Source of the DNA: Micromonospora sp. KC723
GTDB lineage: Bacteria; Actinomycetota; Actinomycetes; Mycobacteriales; Micromonosporaceae
Length of the DNA: 36,552 bases
Direction: 5' to 3'
Assembly: GCF_004348595.1 (NCBI RefSeq)
Contig: NZ_SMKD01000052.1
Location: 1 to 36,552, forward strand
A program made the translations under genes and the position numbers. Positions 36,145 through 36,552 of the stretch are shown here, one piece after another. The notes beneath the pieces were generated by a model that was not told the origin of the DNA, ran no database searches, and saw only the letters and a program-made list of their open reading frames with translations. Numbering within the stretch: position 1 is the stretch's first letter; the number at the start of each line of letters is the position of its first letter.

Positions 36145-36151
36145 GTGCCAC

Positions 36152-36157
36152 AGCCTA
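36152..36157 (-). promoter_or_regulatory. -10 of the hydrolase gene, probable leaderless start
   Basis: TAGGCT on the minus strand ends 7 nt before the ATG at 36144. It has the same hexamer and spacing as the site at 150-155. Confidence 0.4.
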
Positions 36158-36253
36158 GGACCCCCGTGCCGCTGGTCCGATTCTGGTTTGCGAGGGCAGT
36201 GGCCCGGGGCCCGTTGGGGCGACCCGCCGGATGACCGAGGTCGCTGGTGCGGC

Positions 36254-36552
36254 TCAGCCGACCGGGCGGATCGTCACGATCCTGGCGGGCGTTCCCGGCC
36301 CGCAGTCGGTGCCCGGTTCCACCGCTGCGACGGTGACGAACACGGTCGTGCCGGTGCGAAAGGTGCCGACATCCGGGCCGTGCAGGGCGTACTGCCGGCC
36401 GTCGTCGGTGGTCAGCCCGTAGCAGGGGCCGGAGCCGCCGCGCGTGATTCGGCCGGCGAGCACGTCCGCCCGGCGACTGTCGGTCGGTTTCCTGGGAATG
36501 GCGGGGTTTCTCGGCGGTATCGGCGGGGTGGCCGCAGGTGGCGTGGGGCGGC
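36254..36552 (-). CDS. probable exported protein, 5' end beyond the window
   Basis: The frame is open to the window edge. The readable part begins with a Pro, Thr and Arg-rich stretch (for example TPPAATPPIPPRNPAIPRK) and then a compact 70-residue domain, LAGRITRGGSGPCYGLTTDD to the end, with two cysteines (GPCYG and TDCGPG) that could pair. This linker-plus-small-beta-domain layout is common in actinobacterial lipoproteins and secreted proteins, so I infer an N-terminal signal outside the window. A shorter start at GTG 36463 would give a 69-residue protein, but it has no ribosome binding site. The function is unknown. Confidence 0.5.
   Translation of the reverse strand, partial: RPTPPAATPPIPPRNPAIPRKPTDSRRADVLAGRITRGGSGPCYGLTTDDGRQYALHGPDVGTFRTGTTVFVTVAAVEPGTDCGPGTPARIVTIRPVG

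Overview
The window is very GC-rich, densely coded actinobacterial chromosome. Gene content, GTG starts, GTGA/ATGA gene overlaps and the type VII (ESX) secretion genes point to the Micromonosporaceae (Micromonospora or a relative). This placement is inference from gene content; no database was searched. There are no rRNA or tRNA genes, insertion sequences, prophage genes or CRISPR arrays that I can see.

Region 1 (1-19754) is a menaquinone-linked respiratory block. A small unknown gene (163-387) precedes a geranylgeranyl-reductase-type flavoprotein resembling menaquinone reductase MenJ (535-1809). A complete 14-gene complex I operon follows, nuoABCDEFGHIJKLMN (1948-18577), closed by a perfect 17-bp hairpin (18594-18629). 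A trans-polyprenyl diphosphate synthase (18669-19754) comes next. MenJ trims, and the synthase probably builds, the isoprenoid tail of the menaquinone that complex I reduces.

The headline observation is inside this operon. At nuoB/nuoC, nuoJ/nuoK and nuoM/nuoN the spacer is an interspersed repeat family (consensus start GTGAGCGCGAGGAGTG, consensus end GTCGCGAACGAAAGG). Each repeat forms a mini-ORF. Its GTG start overlaps the upstream gene's TGA, and its own TGA overlaps the next gene's GTG or ATG. The nuoL/nuoM spacer, which is not repeat-derived, is built the same way (GTGA at one end, TAATG at the other). Every nuo spacer longer than 14 nt is therefore bridged by a mini-ORF, and several have a Shine-Dalgarno sequence inside the upstream gene. 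The ends of nuoG and nuoE carry the same repeat in the same reading frame as C-terminal tails.

Region 2 (19755-27634) is a mix of transport, regulation and stress genes. It holds an MFS transporter divergent from an IclR regulator; a Tat-exported PhoX alkaline phosphatase with a PHO-box-like array upstream; a divergent ECF sigma factor with a zinc-binding membrane anti-sigma factor; a RarD-type permease coupled to a GNAT acetyltransferase; and a small four-helix membrane protein.

Region 3 (27635-35210) is part of an ESX/type VII secretion locus: eccE, two WXG100 proteins, mycosin MycP, and a 997-residue protein with an SseB-like domain at each end of a long Pro-rich linker carrying repeated (E/D)PTxx(L/F) motifs. 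That protein is coupled to a 121-residue unknown protein. The core channel genes eccB, eccC and eccD are not in the window.

Region 4 (35212-36552) holds an epoxide-hydrolase-like alpha/beta hydrolase whose nucleophile elbow is degenerate, and the 3' part of a probable exported protein cut by the window end.
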